Part shown: in pieces, positions 1-11,361 of the stretch
Layout: each line of letters starts with the position of its first letter
How positions within the stretch are numbered: position 1 is the first letter of the stretch
From: Vigna angularis
Taxonomy: Eukaryota > Streptophyta > Magnoliopsida > Fabales > Fabaceae
Assembly: GCF_016808095.1 (NCBI RefSeq)
Contig: NC_068973.1
Coordinates: 35,086,077-35,150,076 of the forward strand
Reading direction: 5' to 3'
DNA length: 64,000 nucleotides
Made by a program: the position numbers and the translations under genes
Notes under the pieces: model-generated
The model's database searches: none
The model's input: only the letters and a program-made list of their open reading frames with translations
What the model was told of the DNA's origin: nothing

Positions 1-2
1 GA

Positions 3-221
3 ATATCCTTGGTGAATGCTAGGATTCAATCATCTAATCCAACTACAGAAGAAATTGAAAACTTATTACGAACTATGAACATTGAAGATCATAATTTATT
101 CAAACAGTGTTTCGACTTTTTATCTGCGCATTCATCCCATACAAGACGTCTAATAGGGATGCCAATACAATATCGTTTCAATGCATTGCAACGATACCTT
201 ACTGAAGCAACGTCATCATGA
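3..221 (+). CDS. 3' end of an unidentified ORF, cut by the window edge
   Basis: An open frame runs from the first bases of the window to a TGA stop at 219-221, giving about 72 residues. No start is needed inside the window because the frame is open to the left edge. The visible part is hydrophilic and ends with a short tail of the type IQYRFNALQRYLTEATSS. This resembles the C-terminal tails of plant Myb/SANT-like proteins associated with Harbinger-type transposons, but that is only an impression. No domain can be named from this fragment. It could also be a dead transposon-derived ORF, since what follows is AT-rich repeat-like DNA. Confidence 0.3.
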   Translation: MSLVNARIQSSNPTTEEIENLLRTMNIEDHNLFKQCFDFLSAHSSHTRRLIGMPIQYRFNALQRYLTEATSS

Positions 222-540
222 ACTATTACAAATATATTTGTATGTTTAAATGTTGCCACTTTTTTTAGGTCATGTAATATTATAACTTCGTTTAATTATT
301 TGTTTATTTAAAATTAATCATTCTGACTTCCGTAACAAATAAATTGATACTACTTGGTAGTAAATTATATTACAAACAAATACTACATTTAAAAATAAAT
401 TCATTTTACTACATTATAATTTTTATAATTTTTAAAAATTAATTTAATTTTTTTTTATAATTTTTGTCTCTTTATAAACATTTTTACAATTAAATATAAC
501 ATTAATAAATAACATTTTATATTACTTTAATAACTAGGGG
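222..540. other. AT-rich intergenic stretch
   Basis: Very AT-rich sequence with no credible ORF, RNA gene or repeat boundary that I can see. It would hold the 3' UTR of the upstream ORF if that ORF is expressed. Confidence 0.5.
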
Positions 541-606
541 CATTTCGATAATCTTTTATTTATACAAATTAAACTAACTTTTTAAATTTATCACATCAAT
601 CAAATC

Positions 607-860
607 CTACACTAATTCTCACAAACTTTACTTCCAAATCCACTCTCAATTACCCATAAATCCAGTTAAAAAAACAATTAAAAAATTATTCTAAAATCCA
701 TTCAAATCATCTCTCTCAAATCATCTCCCTCAACTACACTAATTCTCACAAACTTTACTTTCAAATCCACTCTCAATTACCCATAAATCCAGTTAAAAAA
801 ACAATTAAAAAATTATTCTAAATTCCATTCAAATCATCTCTCTCAAATCATCTCCCTCAA
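607..860. repeat. Tandem duplication of a 127-bp unit
   Basis: Positions 607-733 and 734-860 are near-identical direct copies (period 127 bp, only a couple of mismatches). The 5' part of the unit and its left flank (about 590-650) is also present, inverted, near 49640-49700 inside a fold-back element. The unit is therefore probably a piece of a dispersed MITE-like family and not a purely local duplication. Confidence 0.85.
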
Positions 861-1936
861 ATACACGCAAAAGAATAAAGCGCAAAGGAATATGAACAGT
901 TTGTAGGCCCTTTTTACCATAACCGCCGTCTCCGCAACATGCTCTTCAATCCCTCGTTTCCTACAAGAGACAATAATATCTTTTTGTTTATTCAACTTAT
1001 CGTTTGTCTTTCAACCAATAATAAATAAAAGTAACAAAATAAATTACATTTTATTTTTAATTGACCATAAACAATATAATGCATGAGTTCAAATAGCTAA
1101 CGACTTTTAGATAAGAATCAATGCATGAGTTCATTTTATTGACAGCTCTTCAATCATATTAAAATAAACATTTAAATTTAGATTCACTCCTCTAAATAAT
1201 AGTTATTATATGTTCACATTTCAATAATAAGTTTTAGTAAAATAAATTAGTAATAGATTAAAAAACCTTCATATGTATATAATAGTGACTATTGGTTATA
1301 ACAGTGATTGTGTTAATAAATAAAAGTAATTTTTGAATGACTTTAATAGTTAATTTTTTAATTATTTCTGAATAGAAAAAGAAAACAAATCAACTTAAAT
1401 TATAATCCAATAGATGCTACATACCTTTTGAAGTTGTCATTGACATTCAGAATTTAAAATCCCTTCACTTATTGAATTTGTTTTCACTAAATCAATTATA
1501 ACCAATTAAAACAATGTGAAATATATATTTTTATAAAAAGAAATTGAAATAACAAAAAGAATAACATTGATTTATTCCTTAATAGAACTTATATATATAT
1601 TAAAAATTGTAATTTTTTTCTTTTATTTATAAATAAATATATATAATTGCGCAAAAAGAATTATGAGCATGTACAAATAATTTGATCATAGGTTTAATTA
1701 TTCTTTTAATTTCAATTTTTTATTCAAAAATATTAAGTTGGTCTTCTAGTTTTTTTAGATTTAATTTAGTTTTGATTTATAAATAATTGATGCAATTAAA
1801 TTATTTTCATTAATACTGTATAAATGGTGTTAAAGGTAGTGTTACGTATCAACTTAATTACTTGTGTAACTAAACACAAATTTTCCAAATTAAAAAAATA
1901 AAAAGATTATATATATTTTTTGATAAAAATATAAAG

Positions 1937-1938
<2 letters not shown>

Positions 1939-1967
<29 letters not shown>
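1939..1967. repeat. (TA)n microsatellite
   Basis: About 14 uninterrupted TA units in AT-rich intergenic DNA. Confidence 0.95.
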
Positions 1968-1973
<6 letters not shown>

Positions 1974-2084
1974 ATTTATCCAAATATTAATTCATATGTG
2001 TAAAAGTAAAATATTCACTCATTATTCAGATGTATTTTTTTAAAAAAATAATTACAATATATTTATTATTTTATTTAATTTTTA

Positions 2085-2085
<1 letters not shown>

Positions 2086-2121
<36 letters not shown>
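2086..2121. repeat. (TA)n microsatellite
   Basis: About 18 uninterrupted TA units in AT-rich intergenic DNA. Confidence 0.95.
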
Positions 2122-2126
<5 letters not shown>

Positions 2127-3689
2127 TAAATATAATGTTGCTAAAACAACTTATCATTGTAAAATAAGATTTTCAATAATTTGTAGAAAATAACAAAAAG
2201 TATATAATTAATTTCTTTGGAATTATTTAGACATTAAATTAAAGTCTAGACATTCAAAGTGTATAATTAAACTAAAGTATATTTAAATATTTTTTAACTA
2301 ATTAAATTATATTAGTTACATTAAAAAATATTTTAAAATTTTCACTAAAAAATTATTTGATAAAATAGTTATGATAAAGTGAACTTAAATGTTTTTATTT
2401 TATTAGAACAAACTAATTTGATATTCATATATGTTATAAATAATATATAGTATTTATAAATTAAATTTAAAATTTTCTTTCTAAATTAATATAACATTGA
2501 AAATTTTATAAATTAGTTGATAAAAATAAAAATTTCAACAATAAAAATATAAAATTAATATTAATGTCATTTTAAATTAATTGTTTATTTTATTAATGAA
2601 ATAAAAAATAGTTTACATATGTTATTTATTTATATTTTTATTCATATGTAATTTTACTAAAAATTAATTATTTTAATTATATAAGAAAGTTTAATAAAAA
2701 AAATCATATCTATAATATAAATATAAAAGTTCATATTTACGAACTAAATTATAAAAAAACTATTAATAATTAAATTAAAATTATTGTAATGTAAGAAACT
2801 TTAACTAATAATGATTAAATTAAAATTATTGTAACGTAAGGAATTTTATCTGCTCCTACAAACCATATAAAACATGATCATAATATACTGTTTAGGACCA
2901 TAATTAACAAAGAGTCTTTTATAGGACTTAGATAACACATGCAAACTAGACCAACTTACATGAAAACTAGAACAACTCACATGCAACCAAAGAAAACACA
3001 AACAAGGAAAAAAAAAGCATAAATCTACTCACTCTTTTGTAGAAACTAATTAGATGAAATAGAATATCTTGTCTCAAGGATCACTCACACGGTCTCTAGT
3101 TTTCAAACTTGAACAAGAAATAAAAACTCCTAAAAATAAGACAAAGAACTCTAAAAAAGTGGTTTCTAAATAAATTATGTTTCAAAATAATAAAATTGTT
3201 TCATAACAAAATTATTTGTGTTAAAACTTTTTAATTTTAAAATAATCGAGTCTGACTATTTTTAAACCAATATCATTTTTAAGATATCATTTACTAAATA
3301 TTTATATGTATAAATGAAGTAATTAAACAAGAAAATTTTTAAATTTGAATGTGAAAACAAATATAGTTATTAAATTCTATATAAATTAAATTATATGATC
3401 ATACAAATATACTCAAAATTATACTTGAACCTACGTACAAAATAATCATGTGAAAATTAAAACTATCCAAAGTATTCAAAAATTAAAATCATTTAAAGTA
3501 TTAAAAAAAAACTTAAAAAAGTAATAGTTATAAAAATATGTTACTTATGGAAAAAATGGAACACAATTCATCCATTTAATTCTAATAATAACAAAATAGG
3601 AAATATAAAGTATAAACATCCAAAGAGCTTATCTTATATATATATCAAAGAGATAAAGGAAAAATGTTCTCCGATGTTCACCACATTTA

Positions 3690-4015
3690 CCCAATTTGAA
3701 AGATCATTGAATGTTTCTCTATTTCACCTATGATGTGGCCGGGGATTTTGCCATTTACAATGTCTAGCACAATGATGCCAAAGCAATAAACATCAACACT
3801 GTGTGTCAGCTTCTTCCCTTGAACAAATTCTACTGACCTCCTTATGGCTAGTTTTTCTGCATTATGTTTGGCTGGGAACTTGGAATGGTATACCCTTTAC
3901 TATATTGATGGATTAGGACATTAGGTGACTGGAAGTTGGCATGAGGGACCTTTCGATAAGGCAATGAATGATGAAGGAAAATAAGAAGACCCTTTGCTAT
4001 GTCTTTGATAATAGA
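3690..4015 (-). pseudogene. Decayed receptor-like kinase fragment (pollen receptor-like kinase type)
   Basis: Read on the minus strand, this stretch matches parts of a plant LRR receptor-like kinase domain. First comes a segment reading IAKGLLIFLHSLPYRKVPHA and then NVLI (about 4010 down to 3920), resembling the catalytic-loop region of LRR-III pollen receptor-like kinases. After stops, a second segment reads VDVYCFGIIVLDIVNGKIPG (about 3800 down to 3731), which resembles kinase subdomain IX. In-frame stops separate the two and another follows downstream. The N-terminal lobe, LRRs and transmembrane segment are not seen. It is a processed or truncated pseudogene relic and cannot encode a kinase. 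The assignment rests on motif recognition by eye. Confidence 0.72.
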
Positions 4016-4884
4016 AAGTCATGTGGTACAATCAAGTGCCATTCTTCCAACTCCTCTACCACCAACAAATTATGAATGTTAAAGTATTAACTTTCTTAAG
4101 TAAAGAAAGAATCAAAACTAAACATTTAGCAGTTCAAATTAAGAGTCATGAGAAACATTTCCAACATAATGATAACCATGTGCATTAAATGGGTTGGATT
4201 AACCAGGTGCATTAACATCCCAAATTAAATGGATTGTATCGATAGACCAACTATTGACTGGAAATGAAAAAAGGAATTGGATTGTACCTATTTAGTCCTG
4301 TCAACAACCATTTTAAAGTAAATTATTATGAGAAGCTTAAATGCTTTTCTTATATACTTAATTGTTAAAAATCACTTAAAAGAATATAAAGCTTGAGTTA
4401 ACAATAAAGAGACTCAATGTTAATATGTGTAGTTTGATTTAGTCCAATATTGTTTAGTAGTATGAAACGTTGTTTTTCACTTTGTTATACAAGTAATCTT
4501 ATATAAGGTTTGAAATATATATTAAAATAAACATATTTCCTAATGTAATATGGACGTAGGCTTATACATTATATGTCGAACAATGTTAAATTCTTGCTTT
4601 GTTTATTATTTTCTCTTTTATTGTTATTTAGAGAAGTAATGAGAGCTTTCTTCAAAAACATGGTAGTGACTTTGAATTCATAAGAAATTCCATTTACCCT
4701 TAAGAGAGCAGAAACCAAATGACATGGAATAGTAAGATTGAGAGTTGTTAGATCACTTGTTGTGATCCAACTAACATTAACTAAGAATGTTGCGTTCAAC
4801 ATCATAAACGAGAAAACAATCGTAGATTTAATGTAATTCAATATCATAAATGAGGAAACAATCGTAGATTTGATGCAAGCGTTG
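4016..4884. other. Intergenic, no gene recognised
   Basis: A minus-strand ORF of 92 codons (4569-4847) is open, but I recognise nothing in it and it has no obvious signals. A short imperfect direct repeat containing ACAATCGTAGATTTRATG lies at about 4798-4880, next to the (TA)n tract. Confidence 0.4.

Positions 4885-4952
<68 letters not shown>
4885..4952. repeat. (TA)n microsatellite
   Basis: About 34 uninterrupted TA units lying just upstream of the copia gag remnant. Confidence 0.95.
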
Positions 4953-4956
<4 letters not shown>

Positions 4957-5039
4957 AGTCATTTTAGGTAATAAAGTGTATTTGATTCACAGGCTAGTCA
5001 ACCTCAAAATGAGTGAAGTAACTCGGTTACTTATCGTAT

Positions 5040-5500
5040 TAGTGAATTTAATACAATTATTGTGTAGTTAACATTAGTTTTATTATCATCTCTTCCGGAA
5101 AGTTGGGCTGTAAATTAGTAATTCGGCAAGTAATAACAAGTTGAAGTTTAAGAACATTCGTGACTTGATCTTAAGCGAAAATGTTCGCAGGAAAAGTTTA
5201 GTGGAATCTTCCAATTCTAATACGAGTTCATCATTTATTGTTGAAAATAGAAGAAGAAATAGACAGAAAAGTTGTAACCAAGGTCGATGGAGATCAAAGT
5301 CTAGAGAAATACCATAAACAAAAGTCTGGAATGATATCACTTGTTGAAATTGTCAAAAAAATAGTCACTTTAAAAATCAGTGTTGGACTTCAAGGAAGAA
5401 CAATAACAAAAAGAAGTCAAATGATGATCAATCAGCAAACACAACAACTAAAGAAATTATAGATGCACCATTATGTAGTTTGGATAGTTCCGTTGTCTAA
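5040..5500 (+). pseudogene. Decayed Ty1-copia gag fragment
   Basis: Plus-strand reading in shifting frames recovers the gag landmarks of copia elements. A segment equivalent to LLSSLPESW of the UBN2-type gag lies at about 5085-5110. It is followed by a basic Arg/Ser-rich linker and then a CCHC zinc knuckle at about 5344-5385. The knuckle is interrupted by a TGA stop directly after its first cysteine. The downstream tail (SNDDQSANTTTKEI) resembles the gag-protease linker of Tork-type elements. No protease, integrase, RT or LTR is present. It is an old internal fragment, unrelated in position to the two complete copia elements of the window. Confidence 0.75.
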
Positions 5501-6284
5501 ATTCACCTTTTAAAAGACCATTTTACCACCAAATGTTTTTTTATTCTTTTCATTATTAATATTTTTCATAATGTCTCTTAAGCTTTTATCAAATGCTTCA
5601 AAGTATAACCTATTTATCATTTCCATAATGATGTATGGAAACTAGTTCAAAATAGAGTAAAGAGAAAGAGAAAGAGAGAAATGTTAATCTAAATCTAAAA
5701 AAGGAGAAAGAAAAAAACGTAAAAAGTCTAAATTAAATCTAAGAAAGAAGAGAGACAAAATTTAAGTGAAATTTGAATTTGAAAACCTAAATGGAAAAGA
5801 TGTTGAATGTGAAACAGTAACATGTCATAGAAAACGTATTTGTATTTGAAAATGAAATTTAAATTAGACCTACATAAATAAGCTTACATGAACTTACTTA
5901 AATAAATCATTTATTGAAGGCTGAAGTTTCCACTTTTAAATATTGTAAAATCCACTTGTTAATATTGAAGCACCCAACACCTTTTTCTATAGTCACATTT
6001 AACTTAATTTGTTTTTTTTTAACTTGTGATTCTATTTATGTTTCTCATTTTGTATTTTTAATAGATAGATATGTTAAATTTTAATAAACATTTCATCTTA
6101 TTAACACATTATAATGATATTTTTTTCTTTAAAAAAGTTGTTAAAAATTTTGGTTCTATTTTACGGAAAACACAAGATGTGAAAACCAAAAAACAGAAGA
6201 AATATGATAAACTTTAATAAGCAATTTAATCTGTGATAAACAAAGTTTTATTAAAAGAAATATGACCGTTATTTTAAAATTGTA
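5501..6284. other. Intergenic, probable upstream region of the DUF630/632 gene
   Basis: AT-rich with purine-rich patches (5650-5770). No gene or clear element recognised. The promoter of the gene starting at 6589 should lie in the right-hand part, but no single convincing TATA box stands out. Confidence 0.4.
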
Positions 6285-6375
6285 TTGACAGGGACACCTC
6301 ATAGCCAAATTGAGCGAGTAGCATCAAAATTCAGAGTCGCGGCGAATAACCGAATCTGTGTCCTTTCCCGTGTGA

Positions 6376-6402
6376 CTCTGCACTCACTCACTCACTCACT
6401 CA
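6376..6402. repeat. (CACT)n microsatellite in a 5' leader
   Basis: Five to six tandem CACT units followed by pyrimidine-rich CTCT sequence, about 190-210 bp upstream of the ATG at 6589. Pyrimidine-rich leaders are common in plant 5' UTRs, so this probably lies in the transcript. Confidence 0.8.
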
Positions 6403-6588
6403 CTCCACACTCTCTCTGCTTCACACCGCACTCTCTCCTGTGCTTCTCTGCTCTGCCAACTCTGAGATCTCAAAAACTCGTTTCCATCTCTATACGACAC
6501 CGTTTCGATTCCAAACTCATTCACATCTTCTTTGTGACAACTTACTACATTTCTGCCTCCCAAAACAACAACCTCCGACTTTTCCGAA

Positions 6589-9500
6589 ATGGGTTGCGCA
6601 CAGTCCCGAATAGACAACGAGGAATCCGTGTCACGCTGTAAGGATCGCAAGAACTTGATGAAGGACGCCGTCGTGGCTCGCAACGCCTTCGCCGCCGGCC
6701 ATTCTGGTTACGCCGTTGCACTCAAGAACACTGGCGCCGCCCTCAGCGACTACGCCCTCGGCGAGACACACGACCCCCACCCTCCGCTGCCCCTCGACCC
6801 TCCCACCGTCACCTCTGGCCCTCCACCGCCACCCCCGCCGCCCATCGAGGACTCCCTTCCTCCCCCGCCCCCGCCGCTCCCCGAGTTCTCCCCTGTACCG
6901 CTCACGCGCGCCGCCACCATGCCCGCTGGCGCCATGCACCACAGCAGCCCCGTTCCGCTCACCATCGCCGAGGAGGAGGAAGAAGAAACCCCCAAGCTGG
7001 TGAAGAAAACCGCCGGATCCTTGTCGCCGGAGATGAAGACACCGCCGCCTCCGATGCCGGAGTCTAAGGGCATGGCTTGGGATTACTTCTTCATGGTGGA
7101 CAACATGCCTGGAGCTTCTCTCAACGCTGAAGATGATGATGATGATAATAACGATAATGATGATAATGGTGATGTTGATGGTAAAATGGAGAATGTGGTT
7201 GAAGACGAGGTTGAGCCTAAAACTCCAGAGAAAGTGCAGGAACATGTACACGAAAACATTCATGACGAGCATGATGAGATAAGTGAGGCAAAGATGCACA
7301 TTGAGCATTCTAAAACTGCTCCAGCTGAGTTTAGGAGAGCAATAAAGGTGGTTCCTTCCGTTACTCTGATGCAGATTCTCAGTGTCCTTGATGATCACTT
7401 TTTGAAGGCTTCCGAGAGTGCTCAAGAAGTTACCAAGATGCTTGAGGCTACTAGGTTGCATTATCATTCCAATTTTGCTGATAATCGCGGTAGGGATGAT
7501 TTGTTTCTTTCTGTTTTGAAATTTAAGTTTGTTGAATTGCTGAGATTGTTTAATTTCATGTGATGGTGATATGAACAGGGCACATTGATCATTCTGCTAG
7601 GGTTATGCGCGTCATAACTTGGAACAGGTCGTTCAAAGGTGTGTCCAATGGGGATGCTGGGAAAGATGATATTGATTCCGAAGAGTATGAAACTCATGCC
7701 ACTGTTTTGGACAAGTTGCTGGCCTGGGAAAAGAAACTTTATGAAGAGGTCAAGGTAGGTGTCAACGTCCGTGATCTTGTCTACACTTTTCATTATCTTT
7801 AATTTTTTTCATTCTTGATAGAGAGTATTAATATTTTCTTGTAGAGTTCAATATTTAGACATTTCTGTGTAAAGAAAATTATATTGTCAATCATTCAAAC
7901 ATTATCATTAGCATGACTTTTAATCTAGTTATTATCGAAGTCAATGAACTTAACATACATGAAGGTTTGTGATTATATGACAATGTAAATATGCTTTACA
8001 CTATCATTACATGTACCTTTTTCTCATATTTGTATTCATGTTTTGTTGATTTATGATTTTGAGTCACAAAACTTCACTCCTTGTCAACAGCAAGGTGAGC
8101 TTATGAAGTTCGAGTATCAGAGAAAAGTTGCAATTCTAAACAAGCAGAAGAAGCGTGGTGCCAGCGCTGAATCCTTGGAAAAGACTAAAGCAGCCGTTAG
8201 CCATTTGCATACAAGATATATTGTTGACATGCAATCCATGGACTCAACAGTTTCAGAAGTGAACCAGATTCGAGATGCTCAGCTGTATCCAAAACTTGTG
8301 GCTCTTGTTATTGAGTATGTATTACTGATAAGAAATTTTAAGAGACGTAATGGTATTATTCTGTAGAATTTGATATTTTATGGATTTTAGTTGCTATGTT
8401 TGAATGACTAGTCAGAGGAAGAAACCCACGTCATTGTGAACTTTCTTTCAGGATTGGCAGTGTTCCGAACTTCTAGCTTGTAGACCTGAATTAGTTTCAA
8501 ATGTGAAACATTGGTGCATAATACAATCCAGCATCCTAGTAATTGGTTTTTTAACCTTAAAAAGCCTTTCATGCTGAAGTGTAGTTCTTGGCAGTTTATG
8601 TGCCATTTAAATTCTGACCTTGGATACTGAAGTCCATTTTTTTACTATAGAATACAATTAATCACTATAAGAATTATGTTGCTGTACATGTATAGTTTCC
8701 TAGTTGTTCTCAATACCTAGAGACGCTACTACTAGATCCTAAATTCTGAGCGAGGAGTGTTTTGTGTTTTGTTTTTATCTTGCTTTGCTACTAATTTGTT
8801 TTATTTTGTCTTTTTTCTGTTGCTGAGGATGTAGACTGATGAATATTTCATTACTATATAAAAATTGTCAATTCTTTTATTATTACTAAAATAAGAATGA
8901 TATGACATATTTACTTCCCTAGCTTTCAATTTGCTCTTATACTTACTACAACTGAATCCAGAATTTTTAATTCATGCATGTGATTGTTTTATCTTGCTAC
9001 TTCCACTATGTTACGAATTTTTATTCCACTGAAAGGGGAAACTTGAAGTATTGCACCATTATTGGTTCCTAATTGTGAATCCACTTGATTTTTCTTCAGG
9101 ATGGCAAATATGTGGGAACATATGTGCACATATCATGACAGCCAGCTGAAAATAGTTACGGACCTCAAATCTCTTGATATTTCTCAAGCTCCTAAGGAAA
9201 CAACAAAGCATCATTACGAACGCACTTTGCAACTTTGGAATGTCGCCCAAGAATGGCATTTACAATTTGAGAAGCTTGTGACTGAACAAAAGCATTATAT
9301 CAAAGCTCTTAACAGTTGGCTAAAATTAAATCTCATCCCTATTGAAAGCAACCTTAAAGAGAAAATATCATCTCCGCCTAAAGTGCAGAATCCGCCAATC
9401 CAATACCTTCTCCACGCGTGGCATGATTATGTTGACAAGCTTCCTGATGAGCTTGCCAAATCTGCTATTTCCTCCTTTGCTGCTGTGATAAAGACCATCA

Positions 9501-9892
9501 TACTTCAGCAGGAGGAAGAGATGAAGTTGAAGGAGAGGTGTGAGGAAACCAGAAAGGAATACTTAAAGAAAAAACAAGCCTTTGAGGAATGGTACCAGAA
9601 GCATTTACTGCGGAAGGGGCCTGAAGAAGCAGAACATGAAAGGGGAGAGGAAGTGAACACCAACAACCCTGTCTCGGACAGACAATTTGTCGTTGAGAGC
9701 TTGCAGAAGAAATTAGAAGAGGAAATTGAATCTCACCAAAAACACTGTGTTCAGGTGCGAGAGAAATCACTACAGTGTTTCAAAACTCGCTTGCCTGAAC
9801 TCTTCCGTGCTTTGTCAGACTATTCTCATGCCTGTTTTGATGCTTATGAGAAACTGAAGTCAATAACACATTCACGGGGTGGTGGGGCATGA
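6589..9892 (+). CDS. DUF630/DUF632 protein (REL2/NRG2 family), four exons
   Basis: Assembled exons: 6589-7489, 7579-7754, 8091-8314 and 9100-9892. Together they total 2094 nt, or 697 residues, with frame kept across every GT-AG junction. The N-terminus MGCAQSRIDNEESVSRCKDR is the conserved DUF630 start. Its MGC suggests N-myristoylation/palmitoylation and membrane association. DUF630 covers about residues 1-60. A proline-rich stretch follows (about 62-110), then an Asp/Asn-rich acidic tract starting near residue 181. DUF632, with long charged helices, runs from about residue 255 to beyond 600. Family members include rice ROLLED AND ERECT LEAF and Arabidopsis NRG2, linked to leaf shape and nitrate signalling, but which paralogue this is cannot be told. 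The antisense ORFs across exon 1 are composition shadows. Confidence 0.93.
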
Positions 9893-11040
9893 AAAATTAA
9901 GTTTTTTGGTCCACTTTTGTGAAGATTAGTTTATGTATTCTGAACCTATGTAGTGTGTTATTGTCCTCACACAAGAAGGCATTCATATTTTAGCTTGACG
10001 TGCAGAATTATCAATCTTGTGTGAAAATTTTGCCATAGCTTTTAAAGATCTAACCGTCTTTTGTTTATGTACTCATTTTGCATGAGCCAATACATTAGTT
10101 CGAGGTAGTTGCGTCATGACAGTGATTTATTGGTCCTGGAAGTTTATTCAACCCATTTAGTCCAAATCAAAAAAAGATCATTATCTTCATTCACTTTAGT
10201 CGTATGTTGTGACTTGTCATGTTACTGAAATTTATTTATCTAAATCATGAATAGTGCATAGTCATAGAAGACTGTATATTATAACCCTTTACTGTTGAAA
10301 ATAAAGGTGGAAATGAAATCTCATCTATAGCAGCTGTATTTGTTTTTGCCATATAAAAATTGGTAGAATAACTTGAATTCCCCAAAAGATGCTCCCAGCA
10401 CAGTCCATCTGAAATTTATGAAAGGAATATATGTCATATAATAAACATCATTTGGAATTCCATCTTGTGATGGTACAATAAGAAATCACAAGTTGACAGA
10501 AACATAAAATGAGGTGTCATGACTAAAGTTGAGAGGTGTCACTCTTGATAAAACCTAATATTTTTATGATATTTCAAAGGATCCAATCCAAGTGAGAACC
10601 TAGAAGGAGTTAGGCAGCTAGCAAACAATGACTCTTTTGGCTGTTTTATTTTGGCACATAGAGACTTATCTTTTTCATCCAATGGTGGTTGTCACATGCG
10701 TCTGTTCTAGAATCCAAACTGCTTCTTGTCACGGTTGGCGGCGGTTCAGACTTAATGTCACCCAACATATTATTATATGAGAGATAAGATTAAAAATACC
10801 AAATCTTAAACAATGGGACTTAACATTAGAAACAGGGTAGTTAGGCTCTGGAAAGCCTAAAAAGAAAGGACCAAAAGGGTAAGTGAACACCCCATATTTT
10901 GTCCCCAATAATACATCCTTGTATGCAGAAGCTCCTTTACTCTGCATGTGACTTTGCTTCTGCATGCTTGGTGCCTTTATAGAAAATCTCATCTTGATTT
11001 GCAGCTTTAGGTGTGAAGGAGAACTAAGCAATCTCAGCAA
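9893..11040. other. Intergenic between DUF630/632 gene and small ORF gene
   Basis: The first few hundred bases are probably the 3' UTR of the upstream gene. No further gene is seen. A TTTATAGAAA motif at about 10976-10985, roughly 60 bp before the next ATG, may be the TATA box of the gene at 11041. Confidence 0.4.
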
Positions 11041-11361
11041 ATGGATGTGAAGAAGTACTGGTTTGGTTCAAGAAGTCAAAGGACACAAGACATCAAGTTA
11101 GGCCGGAGCTACACAAAACCTCACAAAGATGGCACAAAAACAGTGTGGCAGATGCTTTGGAGAAAACTGAAAACATCAGCAGATAAGAAGAGAGTATTCA
11201 GTTCTCCAACTTCAATGGAGGGTGTTTATGATCCACAAACATACTCAATGAACTTTGATCAAGGAATGGGATGGATGGAGCCAGACAACCTCCCTCGTTC
11301 CTTCTCAGCTCGCTTTGCTGATCCATCTAGGATCTTACCACCAAAACATTTGTTAGATTGA
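11041..11361 (+). CDS. Small conserved-looking plant protein of unknown function
   Basis: A single-exon ORF of 106 residues beginning MDVKKYWFGSRSQRTQDIKL. It is basic at the N-terminus (many K/R) with tryptophans at residues 7, 37 and 41. The C-terminal half carries the patterned segment SFSARFADPSRILPPKHLLD. There is no signal peptide, membrane segment or known catalytic motif. Codon use and base composition are clearly richer than the surrounding AT-rich DNA. The ATG follows a plausible leader with a TATA-like motif about 60 bp upstream. I judge it a real gene of the plant-specific uncharacterised class, but I cannot name a family. It could instead be the last exon of a larger gene, although no upstream exon is evident. 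Confidence 0.75.
   Translation: MDVKKYWFGSRSQRTQDIKLGRSYTKPHKDGTKTVWQMLWRKLKTSADKKRVFSSPTSMEGVYDPQTYSMNFDQGMGWMEPDNLPRSFSARFADPSRILPPKHLLD

Larger units (their letters stand above)
861..3680. other. AT-rich intergenic DNA with small tandem repeats
   Basis: No gene recognised. It holds two (TA)n tracts (1939-1967 and 2086-2121). A short tandem duplication of a roughly 60-bp AT-rich unit lies near 2760-2850. A degenerate 20-bp motif containing ACATGMAAACTAGA is repeated about three times near 2937-2990. Confidence 0.5.

Noticed and set aside
4569..4847. 92-codon minus-strand ORF
   Set aside because: Open but with no recognisable motif, leader or family; sits in repeat-like DNA beside a (TA)n tract.
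6631..7467. Large antisense ORF over DUF630/632 exon 1
   Set aside because: GC-rich and proline-rich coding sequence leaves the complementary frame open; no recognisable domain.
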